Position numbers and translations under genes: made by a program
Notes under the pieces: model-generated
What the model was told of the DNA's origin: nothing
Seen by the model: only the letters and a program-made list of their open reading frames with translations
Databases searched by the model: none
Shown: positions 1 to 6,238 of the stretch, one piece after another
Position numbering within the stretch: position 1 is the stretch's first letter
Layout: each line of letters opens with the position of its first letter
Source of the DNA: Burkholderia metallica
GTDB taxonomy: Bacteria > Pseudomonadota > Gammaproteobacteria > Burkholderiales > Burkholderiaceae
NCBI RefSeq assembly: GCF_902832845.1
Contig: NZ_CADFDB010000015.1
Coordinates: 93,383-157,382 of the forward strand
DNA length: 64,000 bases
Direction of reading: 5' to 3'

Positions 1-778
1 CGTAATGGATTTCACCCTGGATTTCGCGCCACACGTTCCAGTTGGGACTGCGCGCATCGAGCGGATTCAGGATGATGTCCTTGCCTTCCCGAAAAAAGGT
101 AGCCGTGAACTCGCCGGACGGGTCATAGACGATCGCTCGCTTTTTGTTGGCGCGGACCTGCTCCATCAGCGCGAAAAACTGCTGAGACTTGCCGCTACCC
201 TGGGCACCGGCGAAGAGCGTACCGAGCACTTCGGCCTTCTTGCGCATCGGCACGCCGGCGATGCGATACGGGCTGGCGTCGTCTCGGCTTTCCAGTTCCT
301 TGACCAGTGCTTTCGGTTTAACGAGCCTTGCACCGCGAACCTGCTTCTCGGCGAGTTTTCCGCGACCGTACTCCATCCAGAACAGGACTGAAAGAAACGT
401 CACGGCTATAGCGGTAAGAACAGCGTACAGGGCGGCATTTCGCGCATAGACGAAAAACTCTTCGGCGGCATCGTCGGTAAATGACAGCGCGGCGGCTGGC
501 GGCAATTCCGTGTCGTTGCTGCCGAAGTGGAATGAGACGTTCGGGTTGGCCATGGGCACGACGGTGAGGATTTCGGCCTCGACGTGCTTGGCCGCCAAAT
601 AGCGTGTTTCGGTCGACGTGACGAAATACAGGTATGCGCCGCCGGCCAGCGCGCCGACGAGAATGCCCGCGATGACCACCGCCACGACCGCGCTGGTGAG
701 GAGTTTTGCCTGCTGCCACCAGAGGGCGGTTCCCCGAGAAAAAGTCGCAAGACCGTTGGGCGAGCGTTGATCAGCCAT
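1..778 (-). CDS. traD: TraD-like type IV coupling protein, N-terminal part
   Basis: The gene runs off the left edge; about 259 N-terminal residues are visible. There are two hydrophobic segments, near residues 20-45 and 110-130, followed by a Walker A motif GAQGSGKS at about 191-198 and the sequence AIVYDPSGEF, then NPLDARSPNW. This layout of two membrane helices and then a P-loop ATPase is that of TraD/VirD4 coupling proteins, which deliver the relaxosome to the conjugative type IV secretion channel at the inner membrane. The ATG at 778 overlaps the end of the upstream ribbon-helix-helix gene by 8 bases, implying translational coupling. The NPLDARSP segment is typical of F/SXT-type TraD. Confidence 0.85.
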   Translation of the reverse strand, partial: MADQRSPNGLATFSRGTALWWQQAKLLTSAVVAVVIAGILVGALAGGAYLYFVTSTETRYLAAKHVEAEILTVVPMANPNVSFHFGSNDTELPPAAALSFTDDAAEEFFVYARNAALYAVLTAIAVTFLSVLFWMEYGRGKLAEKQVRGARLVKPKALVKELESRDDASPYRIAGVPMRKKAEVLGTLFAGAQGSGKSQQFFALMEQVRANKKRAIVYDPSGEFTATFFREGKDIILNPLDARSPNWNVWREIQGEIHY

Positions 779-1172
779 TGCTCTCTCCCAGCAGTTTCTT
801 GGTGGCGGCCTCGGCGCGATCCTGTGCTTGGTGGAAGAACTGGATGTTCCTGTCGCTGATGATGCTGGTCAGGACTTCGCGGCTGAAGAACACCGCTTGA
901 ACCAGTTCGGACGGTAGCGCCTGGACGGATTTTCGGGGCCCGTCATCGGACGGCGTGTGCCCACTCAGTTGCTGAATGAGCGCCTTGAGACGCTGGTCAA
1001 TGAGCGAGACATTTTCGGTGACGACGCCGAGCGCAAGTTGCTTGCGAATGTAGTCGGACAGCGAAACACCGTTCTCTTGAGCCTTGCGTCGATAGAAGCG
1101 CTCCGACTCGGGATCGAGTTTGAAGGAGATGGGTTTGGACGCACCTTTTCCCGGCGTTTTGAGACGCGGCAT
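771..1172 (-). CDS. Ribbon-helix-helix conjugation accessory protein
   Basis: This is a 133-residue protein with a basic N-terminus followed by a strand-helix-helix region (ISFKLDPESERFYRRKAQENGVSLS, residues about 16-40) typical of MetJ/Arc or MobC-like DNA-binding accessory proteins. The C-terminal half is helical with no recognisable domain. Its ATG at 1172 follows GAGGTCTTC, a good ribosome binding site. It overlaps the traD start, so it probably binds the transfer origin as part of the relaxosome, with TraD recruiting that complex. The exact family (TraJ, TraM or MobC-like) cannot be decided from sequence alone. Confidence 0.65.
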   Translation of the reverse strand: MPRLKTPGKGASKPISFKLDPESERFYRRKAQENGVSLSDYIRKQLALGVVTENVSLIDQRLKALIQQLSGHTPSDDGPRKSVQALPSELVQAVFFSREVLTSIISDRNIQFFHQAQDRAEAATKKLLGESNG

Positions 1173-1195
1173 GAAGACCTCGTTGCGAGAGATCC

Positions 1196-1417
1196 TTACC
1201 TTTTTGTGGCCGTGGTTATGTGCGGATTGCGCTGCAGATACGCGCTTCCGTCGTGTGAAGATGTTAGCACATGGTTACGCTTTTTCGTCATACGGCTACG
1301 AGTTTTTCCGATACTAGCGACGATCTCTGCTGCTCGCGTTGTTTTCTCCATCAGCAGCTGCCTCGCGTCTTTAAATAACTGATTTAATTGTCGTTTTCTG
1401 GACAGACTGATCTCCAT
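1196..1417 (-). CDS. Small basic hypothetical protein
   Basis: This 73-residue, Lys/Arg-rich protein ends 23 bases before the ribbon-helix-helix gene and is colinear with it, so it may be the first gene of the transfer operon. The N-terminal 40 residues are predicted helical and charged; no known domain is recognised. The ribosome binding site is weak (AAATTCA before ATG). The local composition is richer in AT than the backbone genes around it. It could be a real DNA-binding accessory protein or an unused reading frame in the transfer-gene promoter region. Confidence 0.4.
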   Translation of the reverse strand: MEISLSRKRQLNQLFKDARQLLMEKTTRAAEIVASIGKTRSRMTKKRNHVLTSSHDGSAYLQRNPHITTATKR

Positions 1418-1600
1418 TGAATTTAGGTGTACTACCGTGACGCCAATGGCGTATTACGCCTATATCTGTTGTCAGGGTGGCTTCCGATCGACGTTCGAAC
1501 GGTAACAAAAGGGTTTTACGGGCGTCATACCGGCATACGCTCTATCAGGCTTCGAGTTTTGGCTCTCGATTAGCGATAGCTCTAATTTAGGCGTCCTACC

Positions 1601-1631
1601 GCTTAAAGGCTTGCGCAGCAAGGCTTTAAGC
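1601..1631. repeat. 14-bp near-perfect hairpin, oriT-like
   Basis: Arms 1601-1614 and 1618-1631 match as an inverted repeat at 13 of 14 positions, with a three-base loop. It lies in the non-coding stretch upstream of the mobilization genes. Inverted repeats of this kind flank nick sites in transfer origins, so this is a candidate oriT component; the nick site itself is not identified. Confidence 0.5.
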
Positions 1632-1721
1632 ACCCGCAACGGAGTTGAGTGGTGTGTGACCGTCTGGTCGGGGGGTGGGGCTTGCCCCACGGGTCGCCCC
1701 CCGGACGGACGGTATCTGGAT

Positions 1722-1758
1722 GGTGATGCCCGGACGGGTCCGGGTATCACCGGTTTTT
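1722..1758 (+). terminator. Strong GC hairpin followed by T-run
   Basis: Arms 1722-1734 and 1739-1751 pair at 12 of 13 positions around a four-base loop, followed by GGTTTTT. This is the form of a rho-independent terminator reading rightward, although no plus-strand gene precedes it. It may instead be part of a structured transfer or replication origin. A smaller perfect hairpin (GTGGGGC/GCCCCAC) lies just left of it at about 1674-1690. Confidence 0.45.
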
Positions 1759-2003
1759 CAGCAGGCGTAGCGATCGGCATCGCAGCCAGCAAGAGCGAGG
1801 ATTTCGTTCCTTTGAGGCGTTCGCCTGGGTGGAGGACAGTGAAAATTTCGGAGAAAGCGGGAGATTGAAGTATCGACACGAAAGAGAGAAAAGCGAGGCG
1901 AGCGTCGATCCGTTCCTCACAGGGAAAAAACGGAAAAGGGAGGTCGAACGGAGGCGGGGAGCGGACAGGGAGAAATTCGGAGCGACGAGGGTGGTTATGC
2001 CAC

Positions 2004-2150
2004 GCAGGTTTTCCACATATCCACGGGTCCGGACCGACGTCGCGATGCATCAACATCGCAAGAGCGTCGGCCGCGCGCCGTTTTCCACAACGGTGTTGGT
2101 TGTGGGAAACGGGAGAAGCGCGGGGACCGGTGGATATGTGGGAAACCTGC
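2004..2150. other. Nested inverted repeats with TTTTCCACA boxes (candidate origin)
   Basis: An outer inverted repeat (2004-2024 with 2130-2150, 20 of 21 matches) encloses an inner one (2080-2091 with 2099-2110, 11 of 12 matches). A small hairpin (2042-2047 with 2054-2059) lies between them. All four main arms carry TTTTCCACA or TTTCCCACA, one or two bases from the DnaA box TTATCCACA. Symmetric boxes like these suit a replication origin, a ParB centromere or oriT. There is no initiator gene in the window to settle which. Confidence 0.5.
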
Positions 2151-2276
2151 CGGCGTGCGCGGATTTAGGTCGTGGATCGATGGGGTGTCGAGCAACAGCC
2201 AGAGAGAAAACGCTGTGATCACGTTCGGTTTGGCGGTATTCGGCGGGCGCGACTTGGCGGCCGCCGATCACGGTCT

Positions 2277-2640
2277 GCGCAATTCAGGATTGCGCACTGG
2301 ATGGGTGGTCCGCGCGGGGCGGCGGCTGCGCAGCGGCGCGGGCGACGCCCGGCGCGGCGACAGCAGGAAAAACACGGGAGCGCCGGCACGGTGCACGGTC
2401 CTTCGGGCCGGCGGCCGCGACGGTGGCGGCCGCCGTGCTGGAGCTGCGCAATGCGAGCATTGCGCTCTGGCTAGGTGGTCCGCGCGGGGCGGCGGCCGCG
2501 CAAAACCGCGGGTGACGCCCCGCGCGGCGACAGCAGGAAAAATGCGGGGGCGCCGGATCAGCGCTCGGAGCGGTTGCGTCGGCCGCCGCGACGGTGCCGG
2601 CCGCTGCGCGCGAATTGCGCACCGAGCAATTGCGCCGCGA
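2277..2640. repeat. Two diverged tandem copies of a ~167-bp GC-rich unit
   Basis: Each unit begins with a palindrome built on GCGCAAT...ATTGCGC (2277, 2446, and a third near 2611). It continues with a shared block GGTGGTCCGCGCGGGGCGGC and then a shared GGCGACAGCAGGAAAAA. The spacing between palindromes is about 165-169 bases. Long reading frames cross it only because it is extremely GC-rich. No gene is supported here. Confidence 0.6.
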
Positions 2641-2762
2641 CGGATGATGCGCGGGGCAGCGGTGCGATAGCGGGGTATCAGGTCTCAGTGCTTTACGTTG
2701 CGCGGCCGAATTCCGTTACACTTCGCGGCAAGGGGGAGGGGCAAGATGGAGTGATAGAGGCC

Positions 2763-3074
2763 ATGACGGCAGATGCAGGGAAGACAGCGCGCAAGCCGCG
2801 ATCGATCGAAGACGAGATCGCGAGGGCGGCGGCGAAGCTGAAAAAGCTGCAGGACCAACAGCGCGAGATGATCCGCAAGGATCGCGAGCGGAATCATAAG
2901 GCGGTGCTCGAGCTGCTGCGCGCGGAAGGGCTGGACGAGATCCCGGCGGAACAGTGGAAAGAGCGGCTCGAGGCGGTAAAAGTCGCACTCGCGAAACCGG
3001 GCGAGACCCCGGTGCCGGCGAAACCCGCCCAGGGCGTGCCGCCCGCCGCTGTCACCGACGGCGCGTCGGTGTGA
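2763..3074 (+). CDS. Small coiled-coil plasmid protein
   Basis: This 103-residue protein starts at ATG 2763. The longer frame upstream runs through the tandem repeat and is not credible. Residues 12-60 form a charged helical or coiled-coil segment (IARAAAKLKKLQDQQREMIR), and the C-terminus is Pro/Ala-rich and probably disordered. Its position beside the candidate origin and its shape resemble small MobC/TraD-type mobilization or partition accessory proteins, but no family is recognised with certainty. It is transcribed away from the minus-strand transfer genes. Confidence 0.6.
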   Translation: MTADAGKTARKPRSIEDEIARAAAKLKKLQDQQREMIRKDRERNHKAVLELLRAEGLDEIPAEQWKERLEAVKVALAKPGETPVPAKPAQGVPPAAVTDGASV

Positions 3075-3079
3075 TCGTT

Positions 3080-3126
3080 GGGGCAATCCGGCGACGCACG
3101 AAGTGTGCGCGGAGCGGGATTGCCCC
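3080..3126 (+). terminator. Hairpin after the coiled-coil gene
   Basis: A 10-base perfect stem (3080-3089 with 3117-3126) begins six bases after the stop codon of the preceding plus-strand gene. There is no T-run, so termination is plausible but not certain. Confidence 0.4.
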
Positions 3127-3166
3127 GATTCGTTTGCGCAGCGCGCAAACTGGCTAACGCATTGGT

Positions 3167-3217
3167 CGCGGGCTGGCGGGTGGTCGCGGCGTAGCGGCGA
3201 GCGCCCGCCAGCCCGCG
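3167..3217. terminator. 14-bp perfect stem between convergent genes
   Basis: Arms 3167-3180 and 3204-3217 are perfectly complementary. The hairpin sits between the convergent coiled-coil gene and higA, so it may stop transcription from both sides. Another short stem (GTTTGCGC/GCGCAAAC) lies at about 3132-3149. Confidence 0.4.
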
Positions 3218-3238
3218 ACGCCGCGCAAAAATCCCGGC

Positions 3239-3538
3239 TCAGGCGTGCTCGTGTACAGGCGTCGTCACCGTCAAAGTGAGGCCGAGCGCGCGCACCACAC
3301 GCAGGATCGTCGCGAATTCCGGGTTGCCGTGCTCGTCCAGCGCCTTGTAGAGGCTTTCGCGGCCAACGCCCGCGTCGCGCGCAATCTGCGTCATGCCGCG
3401 CGCACGCGCCACAGTGCCGATGGCTTCCTGAATGTCGGCAGAATCGCCAGTCTCGAACGAAACCCGCAGATATTCGGCCTGCGCCTCGGGCGTGTCGAGG
3501 TATTCGGCCGCGTCAAACGGCGTTGTCTTGATACCCAT
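3239..3538 (-). CDS. higA: HigA-type antitoxin
   Basis: This is a 99-residue helix-turn-helix protein. The N-terminus (MGIKTTPFDAAEYLDTPEA) and the helix-turn-helix around residues 47-75 (ARGMTQIARDAGVGRESLYKAL) match the HigA/addiction-module antidote family paired with RelE-fold killer proteins. It begins one base after the toxin stop codon (TGA-C-ATG), so the pair is one transcript in the toxin-first order typical of higBA. As in the family, it should neutralise the toxin and repress its own promoter through the palindrome at 3844-3859. Confidence 0.85.
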   Translation of the reverse strand: MGIKTTPFDAAEYLDTPEAQAEYLRVSFETGDSADIQEAIGTVARARGMTQIARDAGVGRESLYKALDEHGNPEFATILRVVRALGLTLTVTTPVHEHA

Positions 3539-3539
3539 G

Positions 3540-3833
3540 TCAATCTCCCAATTGCGCCGAAAGCGCGATAGCGCGCTCAATGTCGCGCTGCTGCGTTGAC
3601 TTGTCGCCACCGCATAGCAGGATGACGAGCGTTGAGCCTCGTTGGACAAAGTAGACGCGATAGCCGGGGCCGACGTGCACGCGCATTTCGCTCACCCCGT
3701 CACCCACCGACTTCACGTCCCCGTACTGGCCGCGCGCGAGCCGTTGAATCCGCTTGGCGATCTGCGCGCGCGCGATGTGGTCACGTAGGCCGCGCAGCCA
3801 TTTCGCGAAGTCGTCTGTCTGCTCGATTCTCAT
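3540..3833 (-). CDS. higB: HigB/RelE-family toxin
   Basis: This 97-residue protein has the pattern of the addiction-module killer family: FAKWLRGLRDHIARAQIAKRIQRLARGQ, then GDGVSEMRVHVGPGYRVYF and LCGGDKSTQQRDI. It is expected to be a ribosome-dependent mRNA endonuclease whose activity is blocked by the HigA partner immediately downstream. The residues GPGYRVYF and the CGGDK turn are the conserved core. Together they form a plasmid addiction module that kills cells losing the plasmid. Confidence 0.87.
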   Translation of the reverse strand: MRIEQTDDFAKWLRGLRDHIARAQIAKRIQRLARGQYGDVKSVGDGVSEMRVHVGPGYRVYFVQRGSTLVILLCGGDKSTQQRDIERAIALSAQLGD

Positions 3834-3843
3834 AGCCTATATA

Positions 3844-3859
3844 GTATCCCATAGGATAC
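3844..3859 (-). promoter_or_regulatory. higBA operator palindrome in promoter
   Basis: GTATCC-CATA-GGATAC is a perfect 6-4-6 palindrome ten bases upstream of the higB ATG. It overlaps a likely minus-strand -10 region (TACTATATAGG). This is where HigA autorepression would be expected. Confidence 0.6.
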
Positions 3860-3936
3860 AAAAGTTCAAGGTGCATTCTGGCTACCGGCCGGACGGCCGG
3901 CGACGCGATCAGTGCGCGTCGAAGCGGGCGCGGTTT

Positions 3937-4080
3937 TCACGCGACGCGCTCGACCTCTACAAACTGCGAGCCAAAGAGCGATTCCGCACGGGTCCAAGCC
4001 TCTTCGTAACTGCATGCGTCGATGATCTCGACGTCGAATCCAGTCGCTGTCTTGTAGGTGATCGCCCACTGAGCGCGCAT
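3937..4080 (-). CDS. 47-residue hypothetical protein
   Basis: This short frame encodes a protein beginning MRAQWAITYKTATGFDVEI. Its ATG at 4080 follows AAGGAGATTTGAC, an excellent ribosome binding site. The protein looks like a compact alpha-beta unit with DACSYEEAWTRAESLFG as a helix. It lies in a run of small colinear minus-strand genes. No family is recognised; the strong ribosome binding site and protein-like composition are the support. Confidence 0.6.
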   Translation of the reverse strand: MRAQWAITYKTATGFDVEIIDACSYEEAWTRAESLFGSQFVEVERVA

Positions 4081-4137
4081 GTCAAATCTCCTTCGTGAAG
4101 TCCCGCTATAACGGACGCGGGTTGCGTCGATGACGCG

Positions 4138-4359
4138 TTATTGCGAAAACGCGCCGTCGAACACGGCGCGTTGCGTGTCGGACAGGTGCGTCGCGTCGAT
4201 CTGTGTAGCGCCGTTCACGATCATCAGCGCGTAGGGTTCGGCAAGAATCCGCGCTTCGCGACACAGGATCGGATCGCCTTCGACGCTCGGTTTGCGGGCG
4301 CGCCAAATGTTGATCGCGCGCTGGATCTGCTCGATATGCAAAACAGTGGTGATGTTCAT
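4138..4359 (-). CDS. DUF3717 domain protein
   Basis: This 73-residue protein (IEQIQRAINIWRARKPS..., then LAEPYALMIVNGATQID) matches DUF3717, a small family found mostly in Burkholderiaceae chromosomes and plasmids and of unknown function. The ATG at 4359 follows GGAGCGAAAGCG. The length equals the usual family length, and the frame upstream of this ATG is not protein-like. It is one of a series of closely spaced minus-strand genes. Confidence 0.75.
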   Translation of the reverse strand: MNITTVLHIEQIQRAINIWRARKPSVEGDPILCREARILAEPYALMIVNGATQIDATHLSDTQRAVFDGAFSQ

Positions 4360-4403
4360 CGCTTTCGCTCCGTGACGTGCGCCGTGTTCGCGACGCACGC
4401 AGG

Positions 4404-4883
4404 TTAGTCGATGCATTCGTCGAAGTGCCAGCGCGATTCCATTTCCTTGGCGGCACCGATTGCCTCCTGAAGTGTCGCGCGCGGATGGCCGGCGTTCGGC
4501 TCGCAATCGCCGCCCCGATGAGAGACTTCGAGGGCAGGGACATAGCCGTCCCGGGTAAGGCTTACGCTCGGGCGCGTTTCGTTCAACCCGTCCATGTCGT
4601 TGAGCCATTCCCCGAACCAAACGACTCGACCGCGTTCCTCGGCTTCGAAACCGTCATCCCAATGCGGAATCAGACTGGGCTCGCCCGCCAGCAAGAGCGA
4701 CATGTCGGCCCCTTCGAGGCATGCACGTGCTCCGCTCGCGCGGGCGCAGATTTCAGCATCCCAGAGGTATTGCTCGGCCTTATCTTCGTTGCCGGCAGTT
4801 GCAGCGATGCGAAACAGCGTAAGTTGCGCGCGCGCTTCGAGGGCAAAATCGAAACTGTCGACGGGAGTGCGATCAAATTTCAC
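4404..4883 (-). CDS. Hypothetical protein (GTG start)
   Basis: This 159-residue protein reads from GTG 4883, preceded by CGGAGCGAACC. An upstream ATG would give a 244-residue product, but its first 85 residues overlap the next gene and look non-coding. The N-terminal half is helical, resembling a TPR-like helix pair (ARAQLTLFRIAATAGNEDKAEQYLWDAE). The C-terminal half is mixed and acidic. No family is recognised. Neighbouring genes of similar size and the same direction suggest a plasmid accessory operon. Confidence 0.6.
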   Translation of the reverse strand: MKFDRTPVDSFDFALEARAQLTLFRIAATAGNEDKAEQYLWDAEICARASGARACLEGADMSLLLAGEPSLIPHWDDGFEAEERGRVVWFGEWLNDMDGLNETRPSVSLTRDGYVPALEVSHRGGDCEPNAGHPRATLQEAIGAAKEMESRWHFDECID

Positions 4884-4929
4884 GGTTCGCTCCGATCGGC
4901 GCGCCAGCGTCGGCGCGCCCGCAAAATGG

Positions 4930-5196
4930 TCAATGGAAGATGCCGAGTGCTTCACGGATGACGCGTTGAGCGCTCGCAGCGCCGTAGCGCTCGCCCCGTG
5001 CGTACGCCTTTTCGTAGACCTTGATCGCGACATTGATTTGCCACGCGGTCCAGTCGATCGTGGGCAGCGAAAATGCCAGTTCGCCGTCGTCGCCATGATG
5101 TACCGCGATGGAGGGCGCAGCACTTTCGCAGCGCGCAATCGCGAAAAAACCTTCCGTGATACCTTCGATCATCAGTTCGTCAGTCTCGTAGCTCAT
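4930..5196 (-). CDS. Hypothetical acidic protein
   Basis: The 88-residue protein begins MSYETDELMIEGITEGFFAI. The ATG at 5196 is preceded by GGAGATTCACG, so this start is preferred over two upstream ones. A hydrophobic-aromatic centre (AFSLPTIDWTAWQINVAIKVYEKAYARGE) suggests a small folded domain. It lies 46 bases ahead of the next colinear gene. No known family is recognised. Confidence 0.6.
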   Translation of the reverse strand: MSYETDELMIEGITEGFFAIARCESAAPSIAVHHGDDGELAFSLPTIDWTAWQINVAIKVYEKAYARGERYGAASAQRVIREALGIFH

Positions 5197-5210
5197 CGTG
5201 AATCTCCGGG

Positions 5211-5501
5211 TCATTGCCAAACCGGCGACCACGCGCCGGACGAAAGGCGAAACAGGGTGATGCGCCGAGCGCGACCGTCGATGCTCGTTTCGAGCCGCAC
5301 GGCGCGCGCGTCGTCATCAGGGCGGGTCCAGCGGTACAAAACTCGAAACGGGGCATCAACCGGGCAGCCGAGCCAGTGCGCGGCGGTCACGCGCAGGCGA
5401 TTTTTCGTGTGTCGAATGCCTGCCTGGCGGTGAGCCTCGGGGGGTGCGGGGGGAACGCCCGCGCGTGTGTGCGTGATTCGGTCGGGGGTGGTTGTGCTCA
5501 C
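5211..5501 (-). CDS. Hypothetical protein with shared Pro-rich leader
   Basis: This 96-residue protein starts at GTG 5501 after AAAGGACGAAATC. Residues about 14-25 (AGVPPAPPEAHR) are encoded by a 36-base segment identical to one inside the start of the ParB-like gene 2.8 kb away. The remainder (RVTAAHWLGCPVDAPFRVLYRW...) looks like a small folded domain of unknown function. A long hairpin element lies 25 bases upstream of the start. The gene ends 14 bases before the start of the next gene. Confidence 0.6.
   Translation of the reverse strand: MSTTTPDRITHTRAGVPPAPPEAHRQAGIRHTKNRLRVTAAHWLGCPVDAPFRVLYRWTRPDDDARAVRLETSIDGRARRITLFRLSSGAWSPVWQ
5428..5463 (-). repeat. 36-bp identical coding repeat, copy 1
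   Basis: Identical to 8292-8327. In both places it lies within the first 30 codons of a minus-strand gene, in the same reading frame, giving the peptide AGVPPAPPEAHR. Confidence 0.85.
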
Positions 5502-5525
5502 GATTTCGTCCTTTTGTGTCGGGTT

Positions 5526-5736
5526 GTGGATCTGCCATTGGGAGCCGCCTCGACGCGGGTTTAGCGCGGGCAGGCACGGGTGCAAGGGCGCGCCCGGAGG
5601 CCGCATGCGGAGCGCAGGCGTAGCCGAGCACCGAACGGGTGAGGACGTGGGCGGAGCGAAGCGCAGCCTTTACCCTTGCGCCCGTGCCTGCCCGCGCTAT
5701 GCGTCGAAAAGGGGCGGCTCCCAATGGCAGATCCAC
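5526..5736 (-). repeat. Long hairpin element A1 in the leader of the 5211-5501 gene
   Basis: The outer arms 5526-5549 and 5713-5736 are perfectly complementary over 24 bases. A second pair, 5562-5580 with 5681-5699, is perfect over 19 bases, and GCAAGGG (5582-5588) pairs with its complement at 5673-5679. The apical part holds ATGCGGAGCGCAG and GAGCACCGAACGGGTG, shared with copies A3 and A4. In the minus-strand transcript it would be a very stable structure of about 210 nucleotides ending 25 bases before the start codon. Confidence 0.75.
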
Positions 5737-5934
5737 GCGCTTAACCCGGCGCAAAAGGATGGAGCGCAACCACGCGGTTTCCCCGGCCGGATCGCGCACA
5801 CGGCGCGGGGCAGCCGGTCCCGCGCCCCCTCGGCCGGCGTAGCCGGCCGCTAGACCTGCTGTCCGCCCGCGAGTAGCGGGCACGTACTCCACGAGCAAGC
5901 GAAGCGCGCAGCGCCGGCACGGCGCGCAGACGTC

Positions 5935-6030
5935 AGGGATTGAAGCCCGTAGGGGCGAGACTCGCGCAGCGAGGCTCGACGCGCAGCGCGAAAGCCCGGC
6001 CCGGAGCGAAGCGGAGGGAGACGCCCGAGC
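5935..6030. repeat. Dispersed ~95-bp repeat B, copy 1
   Basis: This segment, starting CAGGGATTGAAGCCCG, is nearly identical to 15158-15252 and is rich in self-complementary GCGAGAC/GCGAGGC stretches. It lies in the 737-base gene-free interval between the ParB-like gene and the gene ending at 5211. The rest of that interval holds element A1 and further GC-rich hairpins, but no gene. Confidence 0.7.
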
Positions 6031-6238
6031 AGCAAGTCAGGGAAGTGCCGCCAGCGCATGCGCCACAGCGACGGGCGCGCATGCGCAGCATCGGAAAGGT
6101 GATCCTTTACGGGAGCGGCAGAGAATCGGAAAGTGAGAACTTTCGGGAGTAGATCATCATGCTGCGGACGGCCCGCCGAAGAACACTGACCGGCACACCG
6201 CACCAGCGGGCGCGGCGCACCCGCTGGCGTCGATTAGG

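Noticed and set aside
2155-2670. Plus-strand frame across the tandem repeat
   Set aside because: Arg/Gly/Ala-only composition over a palindromic non-coding repeat; no start signal.
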